The position numbers and the translations under genes were made by a program. A stretch of DNA of 64,000 nt from NCBI RefSeq assembly GCF_002939475.1, contig NZ_PKFQ01000001.1, positions 3,159,001 to 3,223,000 of the forward strand. The letters run 5' to 3'. Below the pieces are notes generated by a model. It ran no database searches and was not told the DNA's origin. It was given only the letters and a program-made list of their open reading frames with translations. Below are positions 1 through 11,551 of this stretch, piece by piece. Source of the stretch: Streptomyces cinnamoneus (lineage in GTDB: Bacteria; Actinomycetota; Actinomycetes; Streptomycetales; Streptomycetaceae). Every line of letters begins with the position of its first letter. Position 1 is the first letter of the stretch.

Positions 1-1
1 C

Positions 2-766
2 AGCCCCTTCGAGGTCGGGGCCGCCTCGGCCCTCGGCCTGGTGCTGGTGCTGGGCACCCCCTGGGTGATCCGGGGCCTGACGCAGGTGGACCGGCTGCTC
101 GTGTCGGGGCTGCTGGGCCCGTCGCGGCTGGCGGAGCGGATGTGGGAGCTGGAGGAGGACCGCGGGGTGGTCGTGGACACCGCCGCCGCCGACCTGCGCC
201 GCATCGAGCGCGACCTCCACGACGGCGCCCAGGCCCGCCTCGTCGCCCTCGCCATGGACCTGGGGCTCGCCAAGGAGAAGCTGCTCGAGGACCCCGACGC
301 CGCCGCCAAGATGGTCGACGAGGCCCACGGCGAGGTGAAGCTCGCCCTCCAGGAACTGCGCGACCTCGCCCGCGGCATCCACCCCGCGATCCTCACCGAC
401 CGCGGTCTCGGCCCGGCCCTGTCCGCCCTCGCCGCCCGCTGCACCGTGCCGGTGACGACCGAGGTGGACCTGCCGACGCGACCGGCCGCCGCGATCGAGG
501 GCATCGCCTACTTCACCGTCTCCGAGCTGCTCCAGAACATCAGCAAGCACAGCCAGGCCCGCACGGCGCGTGTGGACGTGTGGCGTGTGGACAGCCGGCT
601 GATGCTCCAGGTCGGGGACGACGGCCACGGCGGCGCCTCCACCGCCGGCGGCAGCGGACTGGCGGGCCTCGCCGAGCGGCTGCGCTCGGTCGACGGGCTG
701 CTGGTCGTCGACTCCCCGCAGGGCGGCCCGACCACCGTGACGGCGGAGCTGCCCTGGCGGGCCTGA
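2..766 (+). CDS. Sensor histidine kinase, C-terminal part (5' end outside window)
   Basis: The reading frame is open from base 2, so the N-terminal sensor/membrane part lies upstream of the window. The visible 254 residues begin in a hydrophobic stretch and continue into a HisKA_3 dimerisation/phosphoacceptor region with the motif ERDLHDGAQ; the histidine codon is at 218-220. The ATPase part follows, with an N-box-like SELLQNISKH, a GDDGHGG box and GSGLAGLAERL. This order is that of NarX/DegS-type kinases. The response regulator gene starts 159 bases downstream on the same strand, so the two very probably form a two-component pair. The stimulus cannot be inferred without the missing sensor part. 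Confidence 0.9.
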   Translation, partial: SPFEVGAASALGLVLVLGTPWVIRGLTQVDRLLVSGLLGPSRLAERMWELEEDRGVVVDTAAADLRRIERDLHDGAQARLVALAMDLGLAKEKLLEDPDAAAKMVDEAHGEVKLALQELRDLARGIHPAILTDRGLGPALSALAARCTVPVTTEVDLPTRPAAAIEGIAYFTVSELLQNISKHSQARTARVDVWRVDSRLMLQVGDDGHGGASTAGGSGLAGLAERLRSVDGLLVVDSPQGGPTTVTAELPWRA

Positions 767-925
767 CCGCGCGGCCACCGTCCCCCGGCTCGCCGCGCCA
801 CCCCCTCGACCCGGCCTCGGAGCGCACCGTTCCGAGGCCGGATGCTGCGATGCTGGGAGGGTTCACGCATCGATCAGGCGCACGGGCGCCGAGGGGGCCG
901 GAGAATCGTGATCGTGGAGGACAGG

Positions 926-1585
926 GTGCGGGTGGTCATCGCCGAGGACTCGGTACTGCTTCGGGAGGGCCTGACCCGGCTGCTGACCGACCGCGGCCAC
1001 GAGGTCGTCGCGGGGGTCGGCGACGGCGAGGCGCTGATCAAGGCGGTCGGGGACCTCGCGTCCGGCGACGCCCTGCCGGACGTGGTGGTCGCGGACGTGC
1101 GGATGCCCCCGACCCACACCGACGAGGGTGTGCGGGCCGCGGTGCGGCTGCGGCGCGACCACCCGGAGCTGGGGGTGCTGGTGCTGTCCCAGTACGTCGA
1201 GGAGCAGTACGCGACGGAGCTGCTGGCGGGCAGCAGCCGGGGCGTCGGCTATCTGCTGAAGGACCGGGTCGCCGAGGTGCGCGAGTTCGTCGACGCGGTG
1301 GTCCGGGTGGCCCGCGGCGGCACGGCGCTGGACCCCGAGGTCGTCGCCCAGCTGCTCGGCCGCAGCCGCAAGCAGGACGTGCTGGCCGGCCTCACCCCGC
1401 GCGAGCGGGAGGTCCTGGGTCTGATGGCCGAGGGACGCACCAACTCCGCCATCGCCCGGCAGCTGGTCGTCAGCGACGGGGCGGTGGAGAAGCACGTCAG
1501 CAACATCTTCCTCAAGCTGGGCCTGTCGCCGAGCGACGGCGACCACCGGCGCGTGCTCGCGGTGCTGACGTACCTGAGGTCGTAG
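926..1585 (+). CDS. NarL/FixJ-family response regulator
   Basis: A 219-residue two-domain regulator. The receiver domain starts MRVVIAEDSVLLREGL and has the likely phosphoacceptor Asp57 in VVVADVRMPP; a LuxR-type helix-turn-helix covers about residues 150-212 (LTPREREVLGLMAEGRTNS). The GTG at 926 is chosen because GGAGG at 916-920 sits five bases upstream and the receiver fold begins there; an upstream GTG at 908 would add six residues and has worse spacing. Inferred to be phosphorylated by the kinase encoded just upstream and to activate or repress transcription as a dimer. Targets are unknown. Confidence 0.92.
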   Translation: MRVVIAEDSVLLREGLTRLLTDRGHEVVAGVGDGEALIKAVGDLASGDALPDVVVADVRMPPTHTDEGVRAAVRLRRDHPELGVLVLSQYVEEQYATELLAGSSRGVGYLLKDRVAEVREFVDAVVRVARGGTALDPEVVAQLLGRSRKQDVLAGLTPREREVLGLMAEGRTNSAIARQLVVSDGAVEKHVSNIFLKLGLSPSDGDHRRVLAVLTYLRS

Positions 1586-1920
1586 CCGGCCCTCCGGCCG
1601 CCCGGCGTGCGGCCTGCCGCACGGCGCGCCCGCCCGGTCCGGGCACCGCCGCCCTCAGGTCGCACCGACGCGACGCGCGTCCTACGGCCTAGAACAAAAG
1701 GACGAGCCGCACGAACGGAACGGGAACGGGAACGGGGCCTTCGAAGTGGGGGCCCAGGGGGGTGCAAGACCATGACGAACAAGGGCATAACGGGGTTACC
1801 GGCTGCCGTTGACTCCGTGATCCATCCCGGGAAGGCTCCCCTCGCCCACGTACGATGGCCGAGGGAACGCCGGTCGGCGCCACCGAATGCGCGGCGCCGC
1901 CATGAGGGAGGTCCGAAGCA
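1586..1920. other. Intergenic region between response regulator and korA
   Basis: 335 bases with no convincing gene. It holds a short tandem run of GAACGG-type hexamers around 1713-1737 and, near the right end, the candidate korA promoter (listed separately). Open frames here lack Streptomyces codon bias. Confidence 0.6.
1809..1837 (+). promoter_or_regulatory. Candidate korAB promoter
   Basis: TTGACT (1809-1814) and AAGGCT (1832-1837) are separated by 17 bases, resembling the vegetative-sigma pattern TTGACR/TAGRRT with one mismatch in the first -10 base. Transcription would start about 75 bases before korA. Judged by eye only. Confidence 0.4.
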
Positions 1921-3877
1921 GTGACCAGCCAGGTCAGCAGCCCGGCCGAGCAGGCCGATCCAGCCGCACAGCGCGGCGAGACCGAGCTCCACGACAGTCT
2001 CGCCGGCCGACCATCCCCCGCCGGGGGCACCAAGGAGGTGCGCCGGCTGGACCGGGTGATCATCCGGTTCGCGGGCGACTCCGGTGACGGCATGCAGCTC
2101 ACGGGTGACCGGTTCACATCCGAGACGGCATCGTTCGGCAACGACCTGTCGACGCTGCCGAACTTCCCCGCCGAGATCCGGGCCCCCGCCGGGACCCTGC
2201 CGGGCGTGTCGTCGTTCCAGCTGCACTTCGCGGACCACGACATCCTCACGCCCGGCGACGCGCCGAACGTCCTGGTGGCCATGAACCCGGCCGCGCTGAA
2301 GGCGAACATCGGCGACGTCCCGCCCGGCGCGGAGATCATCGTGAACACCGACGAGTTCGCCAAGCGCCCGATGGCGAAGGTCGGTTACGCCACCTCGCCG
2401 CTGGAGGACGGCTCGCTGGACGCCTACAACGTCCACCCCGTCCCGCTGACGACGCTGACGATCGAGGCGCTCAAGGAGTTCGGGCTCTCCCGCAAGGAGG
2501 CCGAGCGCAGCAAGAACATGTTCGCGCTGGGCCTGCTGTCGTGGATGTACCACCGTCCGACGGACTCGACGGAGGCGTTCCTGCGGAAGAAGTTCGCCAA
2601 GAAGCCGCAGATCGCCGAGGCGAACGTGGCGGCGTTCCGGGCCGGCTGGAACTTCGGCGAGACGACCGAGGACTTCGCGGTCTCCTACGAGGTCGCCCCG
2701 GCCACGTCCGCCTTCCCGCCGGGCACCTACCGCAACATCTCCGGGAACCTGGCGCTGTCCTACGGCCTCGTCGCCGCCGCGCGCCAGGCGGACCTGCCGC
2801 TCTACCTGGGCTCGTACCCGATCACCCCGGCGTCCGACATCCTGCACGAGCTGTCGAAGCACAAGAACTTCGGCGTGCGCACCTTCCAGGCCGAGGACGA
2901 GATCGCCGGCATCGGCGCGGCGCTGGGCGCCGCGTTCGGCGGCGCGCTGGCGGTGACCACCACGTCCGGGCCGGGCGTGGCGCTGAAGTCCGAGACCATC
3001 GGCCTCGCCGTCAGCCTGGAACTGCCGCTGCTCGTCGTCGACATCCAGCGCGGCGGCCCCTCGACCGGCCTGCCGACGAAGACGGAGCAGGCCGACCTGC
3101 TCCAGGCGATGTACGGGCGCAACGGCGAGGCCCCGGTGCCGATCGTGGCCCCGCGCACGCCCGCGGACTGCTTCGACGCGGCCCTGGACGCGGCCCGCAT
3201 CGCCCTGACCTACCGGACGCCGGTCTTCCTGCTCTCGGACGGCTACCTGGCCAACGGCTCGGAGCCCTGGCGCGTCCCCGACCCGGACGAACTGCCGGAC
3301 CTGCGGGTGCGCTTCGCCACCGGCCCCAACCACACGCTCGCGGACGGCACCGAGGTCTTCTGGCCGTACCTGCGCGACCCGCACACCCTGGCCCGGCCGT
3401 GGGCGGTGCCCGGCACGCCGGGCCTGGAGCACCGCATCGGCGGCATCGAGAAGCAGGACGGCACGGGCAACATCTCCTACGACCCGGCCAACCACGACTT
3501 CATGGTCCGCACCCGCCAGGCCAAGGTCGACGGCGTCGCCGTCCCGGACGTCGTCGTGGACGACCCCGGCGGCCTGGCCCGGACCCTGGTCCTGGGCTGG
3601 GGCTCGACGTACGGGCCCATCACGGCGGCGGTGCGCCGGGTCCGCGCCGGCGGCGGCACGCTCGCCCAGGCCCACCTGCGCCACCTCAACCCCTTCCCCG
3701 CCAACCTCGGCGAGGTGCTGGGGCGTTACGAGACGGTGATCGTGCCCGAGATGAACCTCGGCCAGCTCGCCACCCTGCTGCGGGCGAAGTACCTCACCGA
3801 CGTCCGCTCCCACACCCAGGTGAGCGGAATGCCGTTCAAGGCCGAGCAGCTCGCGGACGTGTTCAAGGAGGCCACCC

Positions 3878-3885
<8 letters not shown>
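1921..3885 (+). CDS. korA: 2-oxoacid:ferredoxin oxidoreductase, alpha (fused gamma-alpha) subunit
   Basis: A 654-residue subunit of the enzyme that oxidatively decarboxylates a 2-oxoacid (probably 2-oxoglutarate) with CoA and ferredoxin. The N-terminal gamma-type domain carries RFAGDSGDGMQLTGDRF (about residues 48-64); the pyrimidine-binding alpha domain follows (YPITPASDILHELSKH, TTTSGPGVALKSETIGLA, RGGPSTGLPTKTEQADL), then a C-terminal domain ending in the region that contacts the beta subunit. GTG start with a purine-rich GGGAGG upstream. Its stop overlaps the start of korB by 8 bases, so the two are translationally coupled. Family knowledge: mycobacterial KorAB of the same architecture works as an alternative to 2-oxoglutarate dehydrogenase. 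Substrate assignment is inference. Confidence 0.93.
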
Positions 3886-4960
<1,075 letters not shown>

Positions 4961-4979
4961 CGCCGGCCTCCGGTGCACA

Positions 4980-5013
4980 CCGGGCGGGCCGCCTCCGGCC
5001 CGCCCGGCGCTTT
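4980..5013 (+). terminator. korAB terminator hairpin
   Basis: Perfect 11-bp inverted repeat (4980-4990 with 4997-5007, loop GCCTCC) followed by a short T run, 20 bases after the korB stop. Confidence 0.8.
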
Positions 5014-5066
5014 CCGGTGACACTCCGGGGCGTCTGACGTCGCCGTGGGCGGGCAACCGCTCTGAT

Positions 5067-7094
5067 GTGACTATGGCCGAACGCGATGCCGCACCCCCCG
5101 CCGGACACGCCGCGCCCCCGCCCGTCGTCAGCGACCGGCTCGGCTACCGCGTCAAACGGCTGCTGCTCGGCCCGCCGCTGGTCACCGAGCAGCTCACCCG
5201 GGAGAAGCTGTCCAACCCGATGGCGCTCGGCGTCCTCGCCTCCGACTGCATCTCCTCGACGGCGTACGGCACCGAGGAGATACTGCGCATCCTGGTCCCG
5301 GTCGCCGGGATCGCCGCGTTCAGCCTGCTCATGCCGGTGACCGGCGCGATCCTGCTGGTCCTGGTGCTGCTGACGTTCGCCTACCGCGACGTGGTGAGCG
5401 TCTACACCCGTGCCGGCGGCTCGTACGTCGTCGCGCGGGAGAACTTCGGGCCGCGCGTGGCGCAGATCGCGGCCGTCGCCCTGCTCGTCGACTACATCGT
5501 CACCGTCGCCGTCCAGACCGCCGCCGGCACCGACGCCCTCATCTCCCTCGCCCACCTCACCGGCAAGGGCTACACCGGCATCGACCACCTCAAGCTCCCC
5601 CTCACGGCGGCCGTGGTGGTGGTCCTCATGTACGGCAACCTGCGCGGGATCCGGGAGGCGGGCCGCGCGTTCGCCGCGCCCGCCTACCTGTTCGTCCTCG
5701 CGATCGCCCTCGTGCTGGCCGTCGGCCTGGCCCGGGGGCTCACCGGCGGGCTGCCGCGGGCGGACGTCCACGCGGCGGGGGCCGTGCCGCTCGGGTCGTC
5801 CGACGGCGGCTTCCTCTACGGGGCGTCGCTGTTCATGGTGCTGCGGGCCTTCGCCAACGGGGGGTCCTCGCTCACCGGCCTGGAGGCGATCTCCAACAGC
5901 GTCTCCGCCTTCCGCAGCCCGCAGGGCGTGAACGCCCGGCGCACGCTGACCGTCATGAGCTGCGTCCTGGGCGTCATGGTCCTCGGCGTCTCCGCGCTCG
6001 CCCACGTCACCCACGCCGTCCCCTTCGAGGACGGCAACCCGACCGTCATCGCCCAGGAGGCCCACCTGGTCTTCGGCGACGGCTGGGCCGGGACGCTGGG
6101 GCTGGTGTACGTGCAGCTCGCCACCGCGCTGGTCCTCTACACGGGTGCGAACACGCCCTTCACCGGTTTCCCCTTCCTGGCCAGCTTCGTGGCCGAGGAC
6201 CGCTTCCTGCCGCGCCAGCTGACGCGGCGCGGCCACCGGCTCGCCTTCTCGAACGGCATCATCTGCCTCACGGTCGTCTCCCTGGCGCTGGTGCTGGTGA
6301 CACGGGCGAACGTCGACAAGCTCGTCGCGCTGTACGCCATCGGCGTCTTCACCGGCTTCACCATGGCGGCCTCCGGGATGGCGGCCCACTACTGGCGGCG
6401 CCGGGAGAGCCACTGGAAGACGGGGGTGAACCTCACGGCCGCGGTGGTCTCGGCACTGGTCGTGGTGATCTTCGCGATCACGAAGTTCACGGAGGGCGCC
6501 TGGCTGGTCGTGGTGGTCTTCCCGCTCGGCGTCTGGGCGCTCATCCGCATCAACCGCGAGTACCGGCAGGAGGCGGAGGCGCTGGAGAACGTGCCGGCGT
6601 TCGCGGCGGAACGGCCCCACTGGCGGCGGCACGTGGTGTACGTCCTCGTGGACAGCCTCGACCTCGCCACCATCAAGGCGCTGCAGTACGCGCACGAGCT
6701 GCGGGCGGACGAGGTGCGGGCGGTGCACTTCGTCATCGACGAGACGCGGGCGCGGCACCTGACGGCCCGCTGGGACGAGTCGTCCGGCACGATCGTGCCG
6801 CTGGAGCTCGTGGACTGCCCGGACCGGCGGCTGCGCCACGCGGTGGCGGCACTGGCCGCCCGGGCCACGGCGGACGGCACGACGGCCCTGACGCTGCTGA
6901 TCCCGCGCCGTACGTACCGCAACCCGCTGGGCCGGCTGCTGCACCGGGGCACCGCGGAGGAGATGGCCAAGGTGCTGGAGCAGCTGCCGAACGTGGCGGT
7001 GACGATCCTCCCGCTGGACGTCACGAGCGCGATCGAACGGCTGCGCGCGGCGCGGGAGGCGGCGGGTGAGTCCTCGGACCACCACGCGCCATGA
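5067..7094 (+). CDS. APC-superfamily permease, KimA/YdaO-like (possible K+ transporter)
   Basis: A 675-residue integral membrane protein. About residues 45-505 form a 12-helix APC transporter core with SDCISSTAYGTEEILRIL near its start, GGSYVVARENFG, and LVDYIVTVAVQTAAGTDAL; the last ~165 residues are a soluble cytoplasmic domain. The core motifs resemble the KimA (YdaO) branch of APC permeases, which in Bacillus import potassium and are gated by c-di-AMP, more than classical amino-acid permeases. This is recognition by eye, so an amino-acid or polyamine substrate remains possible. Start is either GTG 5067 or ATG 5073; neither has a clear Shine-Dalgarno sequence. Single-gene unit by spacing. 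Confidence 0.82.
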   Translation: MTMAERDAAPPAGHAAPPPVVSDRLGYRVKRLLLGPPLVTEQLTREKLSNPMALGVLASDCISSTAYGTEEILRILVPVAGIAAFSLLMPVTGAILLVLVLLTFAYRDVVSVYTRAGGSYVVARENFGPRVAQIAAVALLVDYIVTVAVQTAAGTDALISLAHLTGKGYTGIDHLKLPLTAAVVVVLMYGNLRGIREAGRAFAAPAYLFVLAIALVLAVGLARGLTGGLPRADVHAAGAVPLGSSDGGFLYGASLFMVLRAFANGGSSLTGLEAISNSVSAFRSPQGVNARRTLTVMSCVLGVMVLGVSALAHVTHAVPFEDGNPTVIAQEAHLVFGDGWAGTLGLVYVQLATALVLYTGANTPFTGFPFLASFVAEDRFLPRQLTRRGHRLAFSNGIICLTVVSLALVLVTRANVDKLVALYAIGVFTGFTMAASGMAAHYWRRRESHWKTGVNLTAAVVSALVVVIFAITKFTEGAWLVVVVFPLGVWALIRINREYRQEAEALENVPAFAAERPHWRRHVVYVLVDSLDLATIKALQYAHELRADEVRAVHFVIDETRARHLTARWDESSGTIVPLELVDCPDRRLRHAVAALAARATADGTTALTLLIPRRTYRNPLGRLLHRGTAEEMAKVLEQLPNVAVTILPLDVTSAIERLRAAREAAGESSDHHAP

Positions 7095-7096
7095 CC

Positions 7097-7117
7097 GTCA
7101 TGCGATACGCGCATGAC
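7097..7117. repeat. Perfect inverted repeat after the permease, before rarD
   Basis: GTCATGCG (7097-7104) and CGCATGAC (7110-7117) are perfect complements around a 5-base centre, starting two bases after the permease stop. There is no T run, so an operator for the downstream rarD promoter is as likely as a terminator. A weaker 7-bp inverted repeat (GCAAGGT/ACCTTGC) follows at about 7143-7165. Confidence 0.6.
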
Positions 7118-7184
7118 AACCTCCTCGGCGCGGTCTACCGTCGCAAGGTCGTCCTCGAAACCTTGCGCCCCCCGGGAGGGAACC

Positions 7185-8177
7185 GTGTCTCCGGAGCCAG
7201 CACGCAGTGAGACCCGCACAGGACTGCTGTGCGGCGTCGCCGCCTACGGGATCTGGGGGCTCTTCCCCCTCTACTGGCCCCTCCTGGAGCCGACGGACGC
7301 GGGCGAGATCCTCGCGCACCGCATGGTGTGGTCGCTGGTCACGGTCGTGGCCGTCCTGGCGGTCACCCGGCGCTGGGCCTGGATACGCCCGCTGCTGCGG
7401 GAGCCCCGCAGGCTCGCCCTGGCCGCGCTCGGCGCCACCCTCATCGCCGCGAACTGGTGGGTCTACATCTGGGCCGTGAACGCGGGGCACGTCGTCGAGA
7501 CGTCCCTGGGGTACTTCATCAACCCCCTCGCGACCATCACCCTCGGCGTCGTCGTGCTGCGCGAGCGGCTGCGCCCCGCCCAGTGGGCGGCGGTGGGCGT
7601 CGGCGCGGCCGCCGTCGTCGTGCTGGCCGTCGGCTACGGCAAGCCGCCGTGGATCGCGCTCGCCATCGCGGCGACGTTCAGCACGTACAGCCTCGTCAAG
7701 AAGAAGGTCGCCCTCGGCGGTCTGGAGTCGATGGCCGTGGAGACGGCCGTGCAGTTCCTCCCGGCACTCGCCGCGCTGCTCTTCCTGGGCGCGCGGGGCG
7801 GCTCCACCTTCGCCTCCGAGGGCACCGGGCACGCCCTGCTCCTGCTGGGCACCGGCGTCATCACCGCGGTGCCGCTGGTGAGCTTCGGAGCCGCGGCCGT
7901 GCGGCTGCCGCTGTCCGTGCTCGGCATGCTCCAGTACCTGGCGCCGGTCTTCCAGTTCGCCCTCGGCCTGCTGGTCTTCCACGAGGCGATGCCGGCCGAG
8001 CGGTGGGCGGGCTTCGCGCTCGTCTGGCTCGCCCTGGCGGTGCTGACGTGGGACGCGCTGCGTACGGCACGTCACGCGCAGGCGGCGCTGCGTCGCGCCG
8101 AGGCCAAGGCGGCAACTGGTAACACAGAAAACACAATTGCCACTCAGGCATCAGAAGTCACAGCTCAGCAGGGCTGA
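7185..8177 (+). CDS. rarD: EamA-family transporter, RarD type
   Basis: A 330-residue protein with about ten membrane segments, beginning after a short N-terminus with GLLCGVAAYGIWGLFPLYW, the characteristic opening of RarD proteins of the drug/metabolite transporter superfamily. Later motifs AANWWVYIWAVNAGHVVETSLGYFINPL fit the same subfamily. GTG 7185 is preferred over an earlier in-frame start because GGGAGGG (7174-7180) precedes it at good spacing. RarD was named from a chloramphenicol-resistance phenotype, but its physiological substrate is unknown. The last ~25 residues are hydrophilic and their codons are less G+C rich. Confidence 0.9.
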   Translation: MSPEPARSETRTGLLCGVAAYGIWGLFPLYWPLLEPTDAGEILAHRMVWSLVTVVAVLAVTRRWAWIRPLLREPRRLALAALGATLIAANWWVYIWAVNAGHVVETSLGYFINPLATITLGVVVLRERLRPAQWAAVGVGAAAVVVLAVGYGKPPWIALAIAATFSTYSLVKKKVALGGLESMAVETAVQFLPALAALLFLGARGGSTFASEGTGHALLLLGTGVITAVPLVSFGAAAVRLPLSVLGMLQYLAPVFQFALGLLVFHEAMPAERWAGFALVWLALAVLTWDALRTARHAQAALRRAEAKAATGNTENTIATQASEVTAQQG

Positions 8178-8230
8178 CCGTGCGCCCGATATCCGGAAAC
8201 CGGTACCTGGTGTCCGGAATTCGCCCTTGA

Positions 8231-9667
<1,437 letters not shown>

Positions 9668-9682
9668 CGGTGACGACCGCGG

Positions 9683-9712
9683 TGCGGGGTGAGGGTCCTC
9701 CCCCACCCCGCA
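9683..9712. terminator. Bidirectional terminator between convergent genes
   Basis: TGCGGGGTG (9683-9691) pairs with CACCCCGCA (9704-9712), with extra GGG/CCC pairing inside. It fills the 48-base gap between the aminopeptidase and the ABC permease genes. Confidence 0.7.
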
Positions 9713-9715
9713 TCC

Positions 9716-10585
9716 TCACGCCGTCACGTCCCGCCCCGTGAAGCCCGCCCACGCCGCCGAGCCGAACACCGCCACGTACCAGCCCTGAAGCTCCAGGTTG
9801 CGCAGCAGCTGGTCCCAGGAGACGGGGCTCCGCAGCAGGTCCGCGAAGCTCAGCCAGTAGTGCGGGAAGAGGTACGGCCGCACCGCGTCGAGCTGGGGGA
9901 ACTGGTCCATGATCTGGACGGCGATCAGCAGCCCCACCGTCGTGGCCATGGCCGCGACGCCGCTGCCCGTGAGCGTGGAGACGAACAGCCCGAGCGCCGC
10001 CAGGCCGGTCAGCGACGCCGCCACCAGGCCCGCGATCAGGAGCGCGCGCAGCAGCCCCTCGCCGAACGACACCGTCGTCCCGCTGATCAGCGTCACCTCC
10101 CCCACCGGGAAGAGCAGCGCCCCGACCGCCAGTGCCGACGCGGCGACGACCAGCGTGGCCACGAGGCAGAAGGTCACCACGGTGACGTACTTGGCCAGCA
10201 GCAGCCGGGTCCGCCCGGCAGGCGCCACCAGGAGGTAGCGCAGCGTCCCGGAGCCGGCCTCGCCCGCGACCGCGTCACCGGCGACGACCCCGACGGCCAG
10301 CGGCAGGAAGAACGGCAGCGTGGCGGCGAGGGAGGTGAAGACCAGGAAGAGGCCGTTGTTGGTCACCTGGCCGATGAACGCCGGCCCCTCGGCCGACCCG
10401 ACCGTTCCGCCGTCACCCGTCTCGACCTTCACCGCGATGCCGACCAGGACCGGGACGGCCGCGAGGACGCCCAGCAGCGCGAGCGTGCGCCAGCGCCGGA
10501 AGGTGGTGCCCACCTCGCTGCGCAGGAGCGACAGTCCCAGCCGTCCGGCCACGGCACGCCCCGCGGGGGCCTCAGCCCGCGACAT
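9716..10585 (-). CDS. ABC-2 type transporter permease
   Basis: A 289-residue protein with about six membrane segments (first near residues 35-53, after a cytoplasmic start LLRSEVGTTFRRWRTLALLG). A large extracytoplasmic loop follows the first helix, typical of ABC-2 permeases. Its start overlaps the stop of the upstream ATPase gene by 14 bases, so the pair is translationally coupled. The substrate is unknown; families like this serve export of lipids, antibiotics or cell-wall components. Confidence 0.88.
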   Translation of the reverse strand: MSRAEAPAGRAVAGRLGLSLLRSEVGTTFRRWRTLALLGVLAAVPVLVGIAVKVETGDGGTVGSAEGPAFIGQVTNNGLFLVFTSLAATLPFFLPLAVGVVAGDAVAGEAGSGTLRYLLVAPAGRTRLLLAKYVTVVTFCLVATLVVAASALAVGALLFPVGEVTLISGTTVSFGEGLLRALLIAGLVAASLTGLAALGLFVSTLTGSGVAAMATTVGLLIAVQIMDQFPQLDAVRPYLFPHYWLSFADLLRSPVSWDQLLRNLELQGWYVAVFGSAAWAGFTGRDVTA

Positions 10586-11531
10586 CGAAGCCCTCCCCGG
10601 TCAGGGCGACGAAGGCGTCCTCCAGCGAGGCCCGCTCGGCCCCGAAGGCCCGCACCCGCACCCCCGCCCCCACCAGCGCCGCGTTGAGGGCGGCGAGGTC
10701 CACCGGGGCCCCCGTGGGCAGTTCGCCGGTGACGCGGTCCTCGGTGACCTGGAGGTCGTTCACTCCGTGCTCCTTCAGGACGCGGACGGCGTCCGTCGTG
10801 TCGGCGGTGGTGACGGCCAGCCGGCTCCGGGCGGAGGAGGCCAGCGCGGCGACGGTCCCCTGGGCGAGGAGCCGGCCGCGGGACATGACGGCGGCGTGGG
10901 TGCAGACCTGCTCGATCTCGTCGAGGAGGTGGGAGGAGAGGAAGACCGTCGTGCCCTCCGCCGCCAGGGCGCGCACCAGGGCGCGGATCTCGCGCATGCC
11001 CTGCGGGTCGAGGCCGTTGGTCGGCTCGTCCAGCACGAGCAGCTCGCGCGGCTGGAGCAGCGCCGCGGCCAGGGCGAGCCGCTGCTTCATCCCGAGGGAG
11101 TAGGCACGGGCCTTCTTTCCGGCGGCGGCGGTCAGCCCCACCCGTGCCAGGGCCCGGTCCACCCGCGCCGCACGGGTGCGGGGGTCGGCCGACGGGTCGG
11201 CGGCGTCGAACCGCAGGAGGTTGTCACGGCCGGTGAGGAAGCCGTACAGGGCGGGGCCCTCGATGAGGGCGCCCACCCTGGGGAGCACCCGCCCGCCGGC
11301 CCGGGGCATCTCCTCGCCGAGCACCCGGGCGGTGCCCGAGGTCGGTGTGACCAGCCCCATGAGCATGCGGATGGTGGTCGTCTTGCCGGAGCCGTTGGGC
11401 CCGAGGAAGCCGAAGACGCTGCCGCGCGGCACGGTCAGGTCCAGGCGGTCGACGGCGAGCTGCCCGCCGCGGTAGCGCTTGGTGAGCGCACGGGTGGCGA
11501 TCACCGGCTGCCCGGCGGGCGGCTCCTCCAC
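10572..11531 (-). CDS. ABC transporter ATP-binding protein
   Basis: A 319-residue nucleotide-binding subunit. After ALTKRYRGGQLAVDRLDL come Walker A GPNGSGKTT, the signature region SLGMKQRLALAAALL, Walker B LLVLDEPTNGLD, and the H-loop SSHLLDEIEQ. The ~85 C-terminal residues form the accessory domain common in DrrA/CcmA-like exporters. GTG 11531 is the most likely start, 20 bases after the stop of the LolA-like gene; exact start uncertain by a few codons. It powers the permease encoded next. Confidence 0.93.
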   Translation of the reverse strand: MEEPPAGQPVIATRALTKRYRGGQLAVDRLDLTVPRGSVFGFLGPNGSGKTTTIRMLMGLVTPTSGTARVLGEEMPRAGGRVLPRVGALIEGPALYGFLTGRDNLLRFDAADPSADPRTRAARVDRALARVGLTAAAGKKARAYSLGMKQRLALAAALLQPRELLVLDEPTNGLDPQGMREIRALVRALAAEGTTVFLSSHLLDEIEQVCTHAAVMSRGRLLAQGTVAALASSARSRLAVTTADTTDAVRVLKEHGVNDLQVTEDRVTGELPTGAPVDLAALNAALVGAGVRVRAFGAERASLEDAFVALTGEGFDVAG

Positions 11532-11551
11532 GGCGCTTTCCCGGGCCGCCG

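Noticed and set aside
1607..1924. 105-residue frame before korA
   Set aside because: Arg-rich translation without G/C third-position bias; overlaps the korA promoter and start.
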